Assembly (NCBI GenBank): GCA_018655275.1
Contig: JABIJZ010000009.1
Location: 62,001-126,000, forward strand
Direction of reading: 5' to 3'
From: Candidatus Peregrinibacteria bacterium
GTDB taxonomy: Bacteria > Patescibacteriota > Gracilibacteria > UBA1369 > LOWO2-01-FULL-3
Length of the DNA: 64,000 bases
Notes under the pieces: generated by a model
Told to the model about the DNA's origin: nothing
Database searches by the model: none
Seen by the model: only the letters and a program-made list of their open reading frames with translations
Position numbers and translations under genes: made by a program
Shown here: positions 63,882 through 64,000 of the stretch, one piece after another
How the letters are laid out: each line of letters begins with the position of its first letter
Position numbering within the stretch: the first letter of the stretch is position 1

Positions 63882-64000
63882 ATTCGAAAACAAAAGAGGT
63901 TTCACCCTAATGGAAGCACTGATCGCATCCAGCATTTTCGCAATGATTGCGAGCATAGCAGCAGCTTTTTTCATGAACATTTCTAGGACAGAAAGACAAT
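63871..64000 (+). CDS. Type IV pilin-like (prepilin) protein 3, partial
   Basis: The first 43 codons are visible: MLNKFENKRGFTLMEALIAS, then a hydrophobic helix SIFAMIASIAAAFFM. Classic GFTLxE prepilin. Overlaps the previous gene by 11 nt; 3' end outside the window. Confidence 0.88.
   Translation, partial: MLNKFENKRGFTLMEALIASSIFAMIASIAAAFFMNISRTERQ

Overview
The window reads as a stretch of chromosome from a Patescibacteria/CPR-type bacterium. A Peregrinibacteria-like affiliation is my guess and is not proven. Supporting signs: short, tightly packed genes that often overlap by 4 nt; many small hypothetical, Cys-rich and zinc-ribbon proteins; GNAT, SLH, LCP, PrsW and type IV pilin genes; and only a core gene set for translation and repair. 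The standard code is used: TGA ends recJ, prsW-like and rluA-like genes, so the UGA=Gly code of Gracilibacteria and Absconditabacteria does not apply. Almost no gene has a Shine-Dalgarno sequence. Clear TTGACA/TATAAT promoters lie only about 2-30 nt before many start codons, so leaderless or near-leaderless translation looks usual here.

Layout. 1-2.2 kb: end of rplL, rplJ with an L10 leader/attenuator, and an HNH protein. 2.4-8.7 kb: miaA, the first giant Cys-rich protein, mazG, recJ and a second DHH phosphoesterase. 8.8-12.9 kb: yebC, malic enzyme, a small membrane protein, an SLH protein and a hypothetical gene. 12.9-19.2 kb: hisS, a hypothetical gene bracketed by a 42-bp direct repeat, a flippase-like membrane protein, tsaD, a RelE-type toxin-antitoxin pair and cca. 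19.2-26.9 kb: an unknown gene, a divergent MutS-type ATPase, PrsW overlapping a second Cys-rich protein, and an LCP protein. 27-33 kb: tRNA-Gly, GNAT, glutamate-cysteine ligase, GIY-YIG, a PIF1-type helicase, a flavoprotein and a zinc-finger/KAP-tail protein. 33-42 kb: ABC-F, an ECF sigma/anti-sigma/secreted-repeat operon, a phosphate permease, a TrmB regulator, the third Cys-rich protein and a ZIP transporter. 42-51.3 kb: a metal-dependent deacylase-type enzyme, FkbM methyltransferase, pseudouridine synthase and a complete F-type ATP synthase operon in circularly permuted order (E-F-H-A-G-D-C-Z-B). 51.3-64 kb: a structured non-coding region, nadA, mnmA, a beta-CASP nuclease, CapA, rlmH, rnhA, trxA, a second structured RNA, tsaB, rsmI and the start of a prepilin cluster that runs off the window.

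How it fits together. Most genes are housekeeping: tRNA modification and maturation (miaA, mnmA, tsaB/tsaD, cca, hisS), ribosome maturation (rlmH, rsmI, pseudouridine synthase), DNA/RNA turnover (recJ, DHH, rnhA, PIF1-like, MBL nuclease) and energy (ATP synthase, malic enzyme). The surprising material is (i) three paralogous cysteine-array proteins, one next to a ZIP metal transporter and one translationally coupled to PrsW; (ii) two structured RNA loci at 51.3-51.7 kb and 60.35-60.6 kb, one with switch-like terminator logic; (iii) two small palindromic repeat families, each with a copy inside a coding sequence; (iv) a divergent MutS-family ATPase; and (v) a 42-bp duplication that ends exactly at a stop codon and brackets an orphan gene. 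No CRISPR array, transposase, integrase or rRNA gene was seen.
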